In this document: piece after piece, positions 35,313 through 44,384 of the stretch
Layout of the letters: each line of letters begins with the position of its first letter
Numbering within the stretch: the stretch's first letter is position 1
Notes under the pieces: generated by a model
The model's input: only the letters and a program-made list of their open reading frames with translations
The model's database searches: none
Told to the model about the DNA's origin: nothing
Made by a program: the position numbers and the translations under genes
Origin: Brucella pseudogrignonensis
GTDB lineage: Bacteria > Pseudomonadota > Alphaproteobacteria > Rhizobiales > Rhizobiaceae
DNA: 64,000 nt
Reading direction: 5' to 3'
NCBI RefSeq assembly: GCF_002252525.1
Contig: NZ_NNRM01000043.1
Coordinates: 23,547-87,546 of the forward strand

Positions 35313-36916
35313 GCCGCCCGTCGCTCCTGCTGCGCCATCGCCTCACGCTCAGCCTTCCAGGTCCACGGCAGGAGGCTTTCCATTTCGCTGGCTTTCACTT
35401 TGCCGGAGATGATGCGCTCCAGCACATCGGCAAGCCAGACCTCGGGGTCCACGCTGTTAAGTTTTGCCGTGTTGACGAGCGATGCAAGGACAGCGAAAGC
35501 CTTTCCACCCTGCTCGTTGCCCACGAACAACGAATTCTTCCTCGTCAGGGCCACGGATTTCATTGAACGCTCGACCACATTGGAGTCGACCTCGACCCGG
35601 CCATCATCAAGGCAGGCTGTCAATCCGCTCCAATGGTTGAGTGTGTAGCTGGCGGCCTTGCCAAGCGCCGATTTCGCCGACACCTCGTCGCGCAGTTCAG
35701 TGAGGTGGGCTTTCAGCTCTCTCATGACTGGAGCTGCCTCGCGACGTCTCACGACGAGCCGGGTATCGGCGCTTTCGCCGCGCAGTTTTGCTTCGATCCG
35801 ATAGATTTCCGCAATCCTGGCAAGGATCGACAAAGCCTCCGAAGAACCCGTCAGTTTGACGACATCGACGAACTTGCGCCGAGCATGGGCAAGGCAGAAG
35901 GCCAGCCGCATGGGTGCGACATTGCTCTTGCCCCGACGTTTGACTATGGTTTTATAGGCTTGGTATCCATCGACTTGAAGCACGCCGGTAAACGACGACA
36001 ATTGCCCCTCGATCTCGCGGGCGCTGCGGCTTTCGGCAAAGATATAGGCCACGGCCGGCGGTGCCGGACCATTCCAGGGACGGTCGTCAACCGCCTGCGC
36101 CCATAACTGGCAGACCTTGGTTCGTTTGCGGCCCGGCTCGAGCCGGGGCAACGGCGTCTCGTCACAGAACACTCTCGGCTGCGAGCGGATAAAGGCGGTA
36201 AGCGCGTCATAGAGAAGCTCCAGCCACCAGGCGACCCGCATCACCCAGGCGCCAAGCGTGCCGCGATCGATGATGACACCGCAGGAGGCCAGCATTTGCG
36301 CCTGACGATTGAGCGGGAGATGCCAGGCAAACTTCGAAACAGCGACATGCGCGGCAAACGCCGTGGTCACCATGCCACCGTCCATCACCCGCGCCGGTGC
36401 AGGTGCTTGCACGATGGCACTCTCACAGGCCCGGCATGCATAGCGCGGCCGGATCGTCCGTTTGACCCGGACAACAGCAGGTACGATGTCGAGCGCCTCG
36501 CTGACGTCCGTGCCGATGCAATGCAGTTCGAACGAACAGCAGGGGCAAATCTTGCTCTCCGGCTCAATGATCTCTTCATAGCGCGGAAGATGCTTGGGCA
36601 AGCGGCCGATATTGCGGGCGGACGATCGCCGTGCCTGTATTTTGTCTTCACCGGCTGGTGCGGCATCGTCATTGGCTGCAACGGGAATATCGCTTAGATC
36701 GCCCAGGTCGAGCGTTGCCTGGGCCGGATCGATGATCGTCATCTTCTCCGATTTCGTCCCGAAGAGCTGGCGCTCAAGGAAGGCAATACGCGCTTTGAGG
36801 CCGGCATTCTCTTCGTCGAGCGAGAGAATGATCCGGGTCAATTGCGCAGCATCCTGAGGCAAGGGATCGGGTCGAAGCAGCATGACTGACCCTACCATAT
36901 GAGCCTGAATCTTCAA
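35309..36916 (-). CDS. tnpC: IS66 transposase TnpC
   Basis: A ~535-residue IS66 transposase. N-terminal leucine-zipper-like coiled coil (RIILSLDEENAGLKARIAFL), a zinc-binding region with CPCC and CRAC, and the DDE core: Asp in VFCDETPLP, Asp in VLQVDGYQAYK, Glu in VEVDSNVVERSM. The start may be ATG at 36916 or at 36898. Together with TnpB it appears intact, but the element has lost one end. Confidence 0.93.
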   Translation of the reverse strand: MKIQAHMVGSVMLLRPDPLPQDAAQLTRIILSLDEENAGLKARIAFLERQLFGTKSEKMTIIDPAQATLDLGDLSDIPVAANDDAAPAGEDKIQARRSSARNIGRLPKHLPRYEEIIEPESKICPCCSFELHCIGTDVSEALDIVPAVVRVKRTIRPRYACRACESAIVQAPAPARVMDGGMVTTAFAAHVAVSKFAWHLPLNRQAQMLASCGVIIDRGTLGAWVMRVAWWLELLYDALTAFIRSQPRVFCDETPLPRLEPGRKRTKVCQLWAQAVDDRPWNGPAPPAVAYIFAESRSAREIEGQLSSFTGVLQVDGYQAYKTIVKRRGKSNVAPMRLAFCLAHARRKFVDVVKLTGSSEALSILARIAEIYRIEAKLRGESADTRLVVRRREAAPVMRELKAHLTELRDEVSAKSALGKAASYTLNHWSGLTACLDDGRVEVDSNVVERSMKSVALTRKNSLFVGNEQGGKAFAVLASLVNTAKLNSVDPEVWLADVLERIISGKVKASEMESLLPWTWKAEREAMAQQERRAA

Positions 36917-36931
36917 GCAAAACCAATAGGA

Positions 36932-37288
36932 TCAGCCTACTTTTGAGGGTCGTCTCACCGCGTTTCGCTTGACCCGTGTCCAGTCAATGCCCGCCAGTAA
37001 AAGCGAGAACTCCTGGGCACTCATCTGCAACGCACCATCGCGGATCGGGGGCCAAACAAACTTTCCGCTTTCCAACCACTTTGTCGCCAGGATCATGCCT
37101 GACCCATCCCAGTAAATGCAGCGAAGTCGATCCAGACGCTTGGCGCGGAACACGAACACGTCGCCACAATAGGGATCGGCCGCAAGCGCTGACGCCACCA
37201 AAGCCACAAGACCATTCATACCGCGCCGGAAGTCGACCGGTTGCGTCGCCACCATGATCTTCACGCCACTCGGCGAAACTCCGATCAC
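36932..37288 (-). CDS. tnpB: IS66 accessory protein TnpB
   Basis: 118 residues, the IS66 Orf2 family: VATQPVDFRRGMNGLVALV, DVFVFRAKRLDRLRCIYWDG and KWLESGKFVWPP are diagnostic. Required with TnpA and TnpC for transposition. Overlaps the tnpA fragment by 4 bases. Confidence 0.93.
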   Translation of the reverse strand: MIGVSPSGVKIMVATQPVDFRRGMNGLVALVASALAADPYCGDVFVFRAKRLDRLRCIYWDGSGMILATKWLESGKFVWPPIRDGALQMSAQEFSLLLAGIDWTRVKRNAVRRPSKVG

Positions 37289-37495
37289 CGGCGACCTCGC
37301 AAGGCCGCCACCATCGCTTGCGCCAGTTCAGGTGCTACCGGGCCCATAACCATCATGCGCGCGCCAGCAATCTCGATCTCAATTCGACCGGCGGCAAAGT
37401 GGGCGACATCTGACGGCGCGCCTGGAGCCGGCGTTCGATCGCCAACTACCGTCACCGGCACGAACATCGCCTGCTGCGCACTGGACCTCGCAGAT
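37285..37495 (-). pseudogene. IS66 TnpA, C-terminal fragment
   Basis: The open frame runs from the IS6 junction: FVPVTVVGDRTPAPGAPSDV ... IEIEIAGARMMVMGPVAPEL. This is the C-terminal half of the HTH protein TnpA; the N-terminal HTH was removed when the IS6 copy at 37496 was joined. Confidence 0.75.
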
Positions 37496-38310
37496 GGTTC
37501 TGTCGCAAAATTTTGTGCTGGTTAAGTGCGCCTTATCACTGGGCACAATTATGCTGCGAGCTCTGCAAAGACCTGAAAAGGCGAATGGTTGTTGTTTGCG
37601 AATTGGCCTTTGCGGATCATATGTGCCACTTCAATGCCCGCGATTGTCGCTGATGCGCTGTGAAACGCCTTGAAGCCCATCATTGGCTTGGTGATCTTCT
37701 TGATGAACCGATGGTCTTGCTCAAGAATATTGTTGAGATATTTCACCTGAAGAATTTCAAACATCATGCCGACACCAGTGATTTTCAGGATCGTGTTTGC
37801 AGCCTGTGCACCGGCCAGGTTAGCCCCGCTTTTATCAATGACAACCTTGTGCGGAACACCATTGCTTGCGATGGCTTTTTTAAAGAAACGCCTTGCCGCA
37901 CTAAGATTTCGGCGCTCAGAGAGCATAAATTCCAAGGTTTGGCCGTCACGATCAACAGCCCTATACAGATAGGTCCATTTCCCTTTGACCTTTATATAAG
38001 TCTCGTCAATACGCCATGAGCCAAGAGTTAAACGCTTACGTTTCTGTGCCTGCTCTGCAATCTGTGGAGAATATCGTACAACCCATCGGTTCAGTGTTGC
38101 ATGGTCAACATCGACACCACGTTCAGCCATGATTTCCTGAAGATCGCGATAGGAAACTGGATAACGGACATAAAAGAACACAGCATAAAGAATGACACTT
38201 GTGGGGAAATGAGCTCCCTTGAAATCCACTGTCACCCGCTAAGACCTCATGCAGTTTCCCGTACTGATAATGACATAGATCACCAAAAGTGAAAAATTTG
38301 CGACACAGCC
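37496..38310 (-). mobile_element. IS6-family insertion sequence (IS26-like), complete
   Basis: 815 bp with one transposase. The left end GGTTCTGTCGCAAAATTTT and the right end, read inward, GGCTGTGTCGCAAATTTTT are inverted repeats with few mismatches. The 8-base flanks differ (TCGCAGAT and TCCAAAGT), so there is no target duplication; adjacent DNA on both sides is truncated (IS66 tnpA and kefB). That is the footprint of IS6-mediated deletion or recombination. Confidence 0.88.
37549..38235 (-). CDS. IS6-family transposase
   Basis: A 228-residue DDE transposase: AVFFYVRYPVSYRDLQEIMA, then SWRIDETYIKVKGKWTYLYR (first Asp), VVIDKSGAN (second Asp) and YLNNILEQDHRFIKK (Glu). Full length for the family, start GTG at 38235 (or the GTG two codons later). 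Apparently intact and potentially active. Confidence 0.93.
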   Translation of the reverse strand: MTVDFKGAHFPTSVILYAVFFYVRYPVSYRDLQEIMAERGVDVDHATLNRWVVRYSPQIAEQAQKRKRLTLGSWRIDETYIKVKGKWTYLYRAVDRDGQTLEFMLSERRNLSAARRFFKKAIASNGVPHKVVIDKSGANLAGAQAANTILKITGVGMMFEILQVKYLNNILEQDHRFIKKITKPMMGFKAFHSASATIAGIEVAHMIRKGQFANNNHSPFQVFAELAA

Positions 38311-39169
38311 TCCAAAGTGGCAATTGAGTCCCGATACCGATAAAGAAAATCCCGACAAACAAGTCGCGAAAGGGCCGGATCTCGTTCTCGACAGCATGGC
38401 GCGCGTCGCCCTCGCCGATGATCATACCGGTCGCGAATGCGGCGAGCGCCGGAGAAAGGCCAGCAGATGTCGCGACGATCGTGGACCCAAGCGCAATGGT
38501 AAGTGCGAGGAGTTGGGCAAGCTCCGGATCGCCACGCAACGCGACCCAACGGGCAAGTACCTGCAACGGACCTCGGGCAATGAACAGAGCAGCAACCACT
38601 GCCGTTGCACTGGCGATGACCGTTATCACGCCATACCCTTCGGCGGCACCACTCATTGCATCGTGCAGAAGCAGGAACGCGACGGCTGCCAAGTCCTGAA
38701 ACAGAAGCACTGCGATGGCCAAGCGCCCATGAGCCGATCCAAGAGCGTTCGCGCCTGCGAGCACCTTGAGGCACATGGCTGTGGATGACATCGCAACGGC
38801 CCCGCCGATGAGGATTGCGGAAACTGGTGCGAGATCGAAGACCAAACTCGCTACCAACGAAACCGTTATCGTCGTGACTGAAACCTGTACAGCCCCAAGA
38901 CCGAAGACATGCTTCCTGAGTGTTACGAGCTTCTCGAAGGAGAATTCCAGACCAAGTGCGAACAGCAGGAGTACGACTCCGATTTCGCCAATACTGCTCA
39001 GGGCAGCGCTCTCCGCAATCAGGCCGAGGCCAGCGGGTCCAATGACTATACCGGCAAGAATGTAGCCGACGATGCTAGGCACGCCAATCCGTGAACATAT
39101 CGTCACGAGTACGAACGCGGCGCAAACCAACAAGGCCGCACTTTCGATAAATCCAGTCACGCCATGCAT
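38311..39169 (-). pseudogene. KefB/KefC-like cation:proton antiporter, C-terminus lost
   Basis: The first 286 residues of a CPA2 antiporter: helices starting AALLVCAAFVLVTICSRIG, the family motif GEIGVVLLLFALGLEFSFEK, LFQDLAAVAFLLLHDAMSG with the Asp of the transport site, and PFRDLFVGIFFIGIGTQLPL. An IS6 element replaces the rest: helices at the end and any TrkA-N domain. A kefB gene is a standard member of the heat-resistance island. It follows trxC by 48 bases in one operon. Function is doubtful. Confidence 0.85.
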
Positions 39170-39217
39170 GTTCTTCTCCTGATATCATGTCGCAGGAAAT
39201 GCCAATACTTGTATACT

Positions 39218-39640
39218 CTAAACGTGCGACCGCGCCCACTGCGCTATCTGCGCGGCAGGCATTACACCGCTCGTCCTCGCGATTTCCTTGCCGCCCCTGA
39301 ACAAGATCATGGTGGGAATGCCGCGGATCCCGTAACGGTCGGTGATCTGCTGTTCGGCTTCGGTATCGAGCTTGCCGAGACGGAACTGGGGTTCGAGCGA
39401 ACGCGCCGCAGCCTCGAACTGAGGTGCCATCATCTTGCATGGCCCGCACCATTCCGCCCAGAAATCGACGAGCAGGGGCAGATCGGCATCGGCGTGTCGG
39501 TCGAAACTGGCGGCGGTCAGTGTGACTGGCCGGCCCTCGAACAGGGCGGCGCCGCAGCGGCCGCAGCTGGGGTTATCCGTCAGTCGTTCCTGCGGAACGC
39601 GATTGACGGAACTGCATTTCGGGCAAGCAACGGTGGGCAT
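39218..39640 (-). CDS. trxC: Thioredoxin 2 type protein of the stress island
   Basis: A 140-residue thioredoxin with an N-terminal zinc ribbon (VACPKCSSVNR ... PSCGRCGAALF) typical of TrxC and the active site DFWAEWCGPCKMM, followed by the cis-Pro loop GIRGIPTMILF. It reduces disulfides in the cytoplasm and its zinc part senses oxidation. A trx gene is a constant member of the LHR/TLST heat-resistance locus. It sits 51 bases after sdhP and 48 before kefB. Confidence 0.93.
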   Translation of the reverse strand: MPTVACPKCSSVNRVPQERLTDNPSCGRCGAALFEGRPVTLTAASFDRHADADLPLLVDFWAEWCGPCKMMAPQFEAAARSLEPQFRLGKLDTEAEQQITDRYGIRGIPTMILFRGGKEIARTSGVMPAAQIAQWARSHV

Positions 39641-39691
39641 TCTGTTCTCCCTTTGAGTGTCGTTTCGGAGGGGCAGGCAGGGCGGCGCCGT

Positions 39692-40532
39692 TCAGCGCGA
39701 GGTCGTGACCCGCCGGGCCTCTCGGTGGCGGGGTTCGGGCAGGTATTCGACGCCGCCGCCCAGACGGCGGACGGGCTGCGGATAGAGGGTCATCAGCTCG
39801 AGTATTTCCTCGGGCATGTCGGTCCGTACCGGCAGCCCCATCTCGCGCGCCTCTTCCGCAGAGATATGGTAGTCGTGCGTCCAGGTGCCGGTGGCCAGCT
39901 GCGCCGCCAATGTCGCCGCCTTTTCCTCGTCCATCTTGTCGGTCAGGAGCCGTCGCGCTACGGTCTCGACTTGGGCGATCGCCTTTCGACCGACATCGGC
40001 CAAGACCAACCTCTGGTCGTCGATTTCCGTGATCGGCTTTTGCTCGACGACCCTGATGAGTGAAGCCGCGGGCATTTGGCCGAGTTGCGGATCGATCGGG
40101 CCCAGCACGGAGTGGTCGCACATCACGATCTCGTCTGCGGCCAGAGCGATCAGTGTTCCCCCCGACATGGCGTAGTGCGGCACGAAAACTGTGACCTTGC
40201 CCTTGTGTCCCTGGATGGCGCGAGCAATCTGCGTGGCAGCGAGGACCAGTCCGCCGGGGGTGTGCAGCACGATGTCGAGCGGCATTTCGGCGTCCGTCAG
40301 CTGGATCGCGCAGGACTTCCTCGGAGTCGTTAACGTCGATGTAGCGAACCAGGGGAAAACCTAGGAGGTTCATCGTCTCCTGCCGATGGATCATCAGGAT
40401 CACCCGGCTTCCGCGCATCCTCTCGATTTGAGCGATCTTCCGAGTGCGCATCGCCTCCAGATACTTCCTCTGCAGTGCCGGCTGCAGTGCGGAGACGATG
40501 AAGAACAGCCAGAGCAGTTGCATCAAATCCAT
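39692..40532 (-). pseudogene. SDH-type Clp-fold serine proteinase with one frameshift
   Basis: N-terminal helix MDLMQLLWLFFIVSALQPAL, then ILMIHRQETMNLLGFPLVRY and IDVNDSEEVLR in one frame; IQLTDAEMPLDIVLHTPGG, YAMSGGTLIALAADEIVM (catalytic Ser of the Clp/crotonase fold) and GPIDPQLGQ in the next. The switch is near 40310 and matches one or two bases lost or gained. Membrane-bound SDH/SppA-like proteinases accompany heat-resistance loci. The start region is intact; an IS5 copy sits ~105 bases upstream and may separate the gene from its promoter. A sequencing error is possible. Confidence 0.8.
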
Positions 40533-40637
40533 GGATTTCCTTTTCCTTTCCTTCGCCCATCCGGCAGGAAGCCGTATATTCCCTCGTCGCGGTAGTAGTT
40601 GCGATAGGTGACTGCAGGCCTGCGTAGAATCGGACTA

Positions 40638-41498
40638 GGCCGCGTGGACGAACCGGCACAGGGGGGATTCCCCCGAGGCGGATGACGTGATTCGAGGCTG
40701 ACCTCTGGAGAGGAGGTCGGCCTTGGTTCGGGATCGTTTGACGGATGCGGAGTGGGCGATCTTCGCCCCGTTCCTGACGGAGCAGTCGGCCCGCGGCGGC
40801 CGCCCACCGAAGGACCACCGGCGCACGCTGGACGGCATCTTCTGGATCACCCGAACCGGCGCGCCGTGGCGTGACCTGCCCGAGGAACTCGGGAAGTGGA
40901 ACTCGGTCCACCGCCAGTTCCGGCGCTGGACCACCTCCGGCATCTGGGACGTGCTGTTGCAGGCGCTCGCCGACAGCGGCGGCGAGGCCGACATGCTCCA
41001 GATGATCGACAGCACCATCATCCGGGCGCACCACTGCGCTGCCGGAGGAAGGGGGGGACCCAAAGTCAGGCTCTCGGCCGCTCGCGCGGCGGCTTCTCGA
41101 CCAAGCTCCTCCTGCGTGCCAATGCCGATGGCCTGCCCATCAGCGTCGTGCTGACGCCCGGCGAGGCCCACGACCTAATCGCCTATGACGACCTCATGGC
41201 CGAGCGCGACAGCGATCCCGGCGTGCTGCTCGGTGACAGGGGCTACGACAGTGACCGCCTGCGGCAGGATGCGCGCGACCGGGGGGCCCAGCCGGAGATC
41301 CCGACCAAGCGGAGCCGCAAGGTGCAGCACAGCGTCAACCGACGCCTCTACGCCCTGCGTTCCCGCATCGAGTGCTTCATCAACCGTCTCAAGAACTGCC
41401 GCCGCGTGGCCACCCGCTACGACCACACCGCTTCCAGCTTTCTCAGCTTCGCCCTGCTCGGCTGCATCCGCTTATGGATCAGGTTCGTCCACGCGGCC
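40638..41498 (+). mobile_element. IS5-family insertion sequence (IS427-like)
   Basis: 861 bp with inverted repeats GGCCGCGTGGACGAACC at the left and its complement at the right, flanked by TA on each side (target duplication TA). It separates the yfdX part from the sdhP-trx-kefB part of the stress island. Confidence 0.88.
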
Positions 41499-41501
41499 TA
41501 A
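40723..41501 (+). CDS. IS5-family transposase in two overlapping frames
   Basis: Frame one encodes LTDAEWAIFAPFLTEQSARG to MLQMIDSTIIRAHHCAAGG (first catalytic Asp); the -1 frame continues after the G7 run near 41048-41055 with SRGGFSTKLLLRANADGLPI, GVLLGDRGYDSD (second Asp) and RLYALRSRIECFINRLKN (Glu). IS427-group elements are known to make transposase by frameshifting, and the G run is a plausible slip site, so this is probably not a broken gene. The final stop codon is completed by the target TA. Confidence 0.82.
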
Positions 41502-41533
41502 TGGGGTGAAAAAGCATACACTCCTGAGCAAAG

Positions 41534-41556
41534 AGAGGGGCGCGACGCGCCCCTCT
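41534..41556 (-). terminator. Hairpin after yfdX2
   Basis: AGAGGGGCGC-GAC-GCGCCCCTCT, a perfect 10-bp GC-rich stem 20 bases downstream of the yfdX2 stop codon on the minus strand. The following bases are T-rich only in part (TCTTTGC). Confidence 0.65.
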
Positions 41557-41575
41557 TACGCCCTATCCAGCGGTT

Positions 41576-42463
41576 TCAGAACAACTTGGACAGCTTTGCC
41601 TTGATTTCATCGAGCCAGCCTTTTCCGCCGCCTCCCCCAGCCGTCTTTTGCTTGACTTTCCTGAGTTCAGCATACAGGGGCTCAAAGTCCTTCTTCTTTC
41701 CATAGCCCAGCAGTTCTGCCATTTCCAACTGCTGCCGCGCTTCGTTCAAGAATGTCTCCAGGCGCTCATTGGACGCTTCGCTCCGCTGACCATCTTCTAC
41801 CAAGGTCTCGGCGCGCTTCAGGAGCAGCCTGGCGCGCAGGGCGGGCAGCGGATGCACGCTGCGCGTCTCGACCAGCGTGCTGAGCGCTGCCTGCAGCGCG
41901 GCTTTGGCTTCTTCAATCTTGCCCTGATCGATCAGCGGCACGACTGACTTCACGGCTGCGGGATAGGACGCCAGAGGGATGTTGGTGACCGCGATCACGA
42001 TTTCACTGGCCAGCAAAGCCAGCACGTGACGTGCCTGTTGCACCTCGCCATGTTTGAGGGCATCCAGCGCCTCGTCGGTCATCGCCTCAATGGTTTCCGT
42101 GTTGGCGAACAAGTCGTGCACGATGGTGCGCACATCAACGGGGGCCAGGGCAAGCGTGGGTTCGCGCGCAACAATCAGCTCCAGCTTTCCAGTCACTTCG
42201 GCCAGCATTGCCAATGCGCGTGCAGCGTCCTTGCCGTCAAGTGCGGCCAGCGCTGATTTGGTCAGCGCCAAGGCCGAGACGGCCTCATCGAGGACTTGTT
42301 TACGTTTGTCTGCCGCCTGCGAGCCCGTTTCCTTCTGAACCTCAGGCTGTACCTCCGTGACGACTTCAGGCTTGGCCTCTGGACTGACAGGAAGGCTGCT
42401 TACCGCGGCCTGTTCGTTTATTTCTTTGTTCGTCGCATTGGGATTCGATGTTTGCTCATTCAT
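41576..42463 (-). CDS. YfdX-family protein (YfdX2 of the heat-resistance locus)
   Basis: A 295-residue YfdX protein. After a polar, disordered N-terminus (~50 residues, no signal peptide) comes the helical YfdX repeat: VSALALTKSALAALDGKDAA, LAPVDVRTIVHDLFANTETI, ASEIVIAVTNIPLASYPAAV and ALSTLVETRSVHPLPALRAR. A glycine linker (GGGGGKGW) precedes a short C-terminal helix. YfdX proteins are linked to acid, heat and antibiotic tolerance and LHR loci carry two copies; the mechanism is unsettled. ~100 bases separate it from the paralogous yfdX1. Confidence 0.9.
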   Translation of the reverse strand: MNEQTSNPNATNKEINEQAAVSSLPVSPEAKPEVVTEVQPEVQKETGSQAADKRKQVLDEAVSALALTKSALAALDGKDAARALAMLAEVTGKLELIVAREPTLALAPVDVRTIVHDLFANTETIEAMTDEALDALKHGEVQQARHVLALLASEIVIAVTNIPLASYPAAVKSVVPLIDQGKIEEAKAALQAALSTLVETRSVHPLPALRARLLLKRAETLVEDGQRSEASNERLETFLNEARQQLEMAELLGYGKKKDFEPLYAELRKVKQKTAGGGGGKGWLDEIKAKLSKLF

Positions 42464-42565
42464 GGTGATATGCCTCGTATGAGTTAGTGAAAATAGGCGA
42501 ATCTATTGGGGCTGACTGCGAACATCGCGAGACTGACCGACCGAACAGTCGGCCCCTTCATCACC

Positions 42566-43480
42566 TCAAAACAGCTTTTGGAGGCGCGTCTTCAACTCGT
42601 CGAACCATCCCTTGCCGCTTTTGCTACCAGCCGACTTTTGCTCAATGGACTTCACCTGATCGAAGATGGGTTTGAAATCCGCCTTCTTGCCATAACCCAG
42701 GATCTGCGCCATCTCGATCTCCGTGCGCACGGACGACAGCAAGGTGCTGAGCTCCTCGTTCTGCTTGGCATCGCGCTTGTCGGTCTCGGCCAGCTTTTCA
42801 GCTTTTGCCATCGCGGCTTCAGCCCGTAGCACGGGCAGAGGAAAGGCGACCGAGGTCACCACCAGCGTGTTCAGTGCTCGGGCGAGTTCCGCCTTGGCGT
42901 CGTCGATCTTGCCGCTGTCGATGAGCCGTGCGGCCGACTTGATCGCTGCCGGGTACGTTGCCATCGGCAGGTTGTCGGTTTCGATCACGATTTCGCTGGC
43001 CAGATTGGCGACGATGGGCCGGGCCTTTTGCACCTCGCCATCACCCAACAACTCCCGAGACAACTCGACCGCTTTCTTCACCGTTTCCACGTTGGCGTGG
43101 ATATCGTGGGTGATGACGCGTACATCGACCGGCGCCAAAGCAAGTTTGGCGTCGCGTGCCAATACCAGTTCCAGCTTTCCGCTGGCCAGTTCCAGCGCAG
43201 CGAGCGCCTCCTTGGTCTTCTTTGCATCAAGGAGTGTCAAAGCCTCCTGGGTCTTGGTGAGCGCCGTGATGGCGTCCTGAGTGAGCTCAGCACGCTTTTT
43301 TTCGGCTTCCCGGGCGGCCTTGTCATCTACCTGTGGCTGCGCCGCCTTGGATGCGGCAGAGGGTGCTGCAGCACCTGGGCTAGAACCTGCCGCCGATTGG
43401 GCCTGAGCCGGTCCGCTAAGTCCGACGACGACCGCCAGGGCAAGTGCGGAGAAGGTTGATTGGGGCTGTTTGATATTCAT
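42566..43480 (-). CDS. YfdX-family protein (YfdX1), exported
   Basis: A 304-residue paralogue of the neighbouring gene, sharing LAPVDVR, ASEIVIETDNLPMATYPAAI and the C-terminal GKGWFDELKTRLQKLF. Unlike YfdX2 it begins with a cleavable signal peptide (STFSALALAVVVGLSGPAQA, cut after AQA), so it acts in the periplasm, the usual place for YfdX. It is 22 bases downstream of an hsp20 remnant that was once the preceding gene of the operon. Confidence 0.9.
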   Translation of the reverse strand: MNIKQPQSTFSALALAVVVGLSGPAQAQSAAGSSPGAAAPSAASKAAQPQVDDKAAREAEKKRAELTQDAITALTKTQEALTLLDAKKTKEALAALELASGKLELVLARDAKLALAPVDVRVITHDIHANVETVKKAVELSRELLGDGEVQKARPIVANLASEIVIETDNLPMATYPAAIKSAARLIDSGKIDDAKAELARALNTLVVTSVAFPLPVLRAEAAMAKAEKLAETDKRDAKQNEELSTLLSSVRTEIEMAQILGYGKKADFKPIFDQVKSIEQKSAGSKSGKGWFDELKTRLQKLF

Positions 43481-43502
43481 GATCTTGGGCTCCTAATTAA
43501 AG

Positions 43503-43650
43503 TTAGTTGACTGAGATTTCAATCTGTTTCGGTTTGGCTTGCTCGGCCTTGACAAGCCGCACTTCCAGCGCGCCGTCTTTCATCGAAGCCGTCACCTTGG
43601 TCGAATCAACGTTGTCAGGCAAGACAAAGTTGCGCACAAAGTGACCTGCC
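43503..43650 (-). pseudogene. Hsp20 gene remnant (C-terminal ~48 residues)
   Basis: The minus strand reads HFVRNFVLPDNVDSTKVTAS, then MKDGALEVRLVKAEQAKPKQ and IEISVN before a stop, the last strands of an alpha-crystallin domain (GxL replaced by GAL). The first two thirds were removed at the border with the IS3 copy near 43655. LHR loci have an hsp20 gene directly before yfdX, as here. Confidence 0.8.
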
Positions 43651-43659
43651 ACTGAACTT

Positions 43660-44384
43660 TCATCCAGCGGCGATTAGAGTCTCGACCGTTTCTGTTACGC
43701 CGTTGGGCGCGGGTTGAGCAACGGGCGGAGACGCGAAGCCCTTATCGAGCGAAGCGTCGGAGCCGGTTGCGGTAAGGGTTCCGGCGAAGGCCGCCGGGGT
43801 CTGGTATCCGAGCGAGGAGTGCGGTCTCGCGGTGTTGAAGTCCTGCCTCCATTCGGCGATGGCGCTGCGGGCGTGGTCGAGGCCGAAGAACAGGCTCTCG
43901 TTCAAGAGCTCATCGCGCATCCGGCCGTTGAAGCTCTCGACGTAGCCATTCTGCATGGGCTTTCCGGGCGCGATGTAGTGCCACTCGACGCGATGATCCT
44001 TCGACCAGGCGAGGATCGCGTTCGAGGTGAACTCCGTGCCGTGGTCAGAGACGATCATGCCCGGCTTGCCGCGTCGGGAGATCAGGTCCGTCAGCTCACG
44101 AGCAACGCGGCGACCGGAGATCGACGTGTCCGGGATCGCTGCCAGGCATTCGCGCGTCACGTCATCGACGATGTTGAGCACACGGAAGCGCCGCCCGCAG
44201 GCGAACTGATCGTGCACGAAGTCCAGCGACCAGCGCGCGTTCGCCCTTGCCTCGACCAGGATCGGCGCCCGCGTGCCCACCGCGCGTCGCCGCGCCCGGC
44301 GCTTGCGCACCGTCAGGCCCTCCTCGCGGTAGAGCCGGTAGATCGAGCGCATGTAGCTGGCCGTCATCCCGTCGTCTTTCTTGC
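43660..44384 (-). pseudogene. IS3-family transposase OrfB, 5' truncated
   Basis: From [20 protein letters not shown] onward this is OrfB of an IS407-type IS3 element with [20 protein letters not shown] (first Asp), [17 protein letters not shown] (second Asp) and [16 protein letters not shown] (Glu). OrfA and the first part of OrfB are missing; the cut lies near 44384, inside the 3' end of the NDUFS4-like gene. The downstream end reaches the hsp20 remnant, so the element probably caused a deletion between the two halves of the island. Confidence 0.85.

Larger units (their letters stand above)
34749..37495 (-). mobile_element. IS66-family element, 5' truncated
   Basis: Gene order tnpA (partial)-tnpB-tnpC plus a UPF0149 passenger gene, all minus strand with 4-base overlaps or short gaps. 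The 5' end and most of tnpA were removed by the IS6 copy at 37496; the other end borders an IS6 remnant, and I could not recognise its terminal repeat. Confidence 0.75.

Noticed and set aside
40330-41171. Minus-strand frames of 178-234 codons over the IS5 element
   Set aside because: Antisense to the IS5 transposase, whose catalytic residues are on the plus strand.
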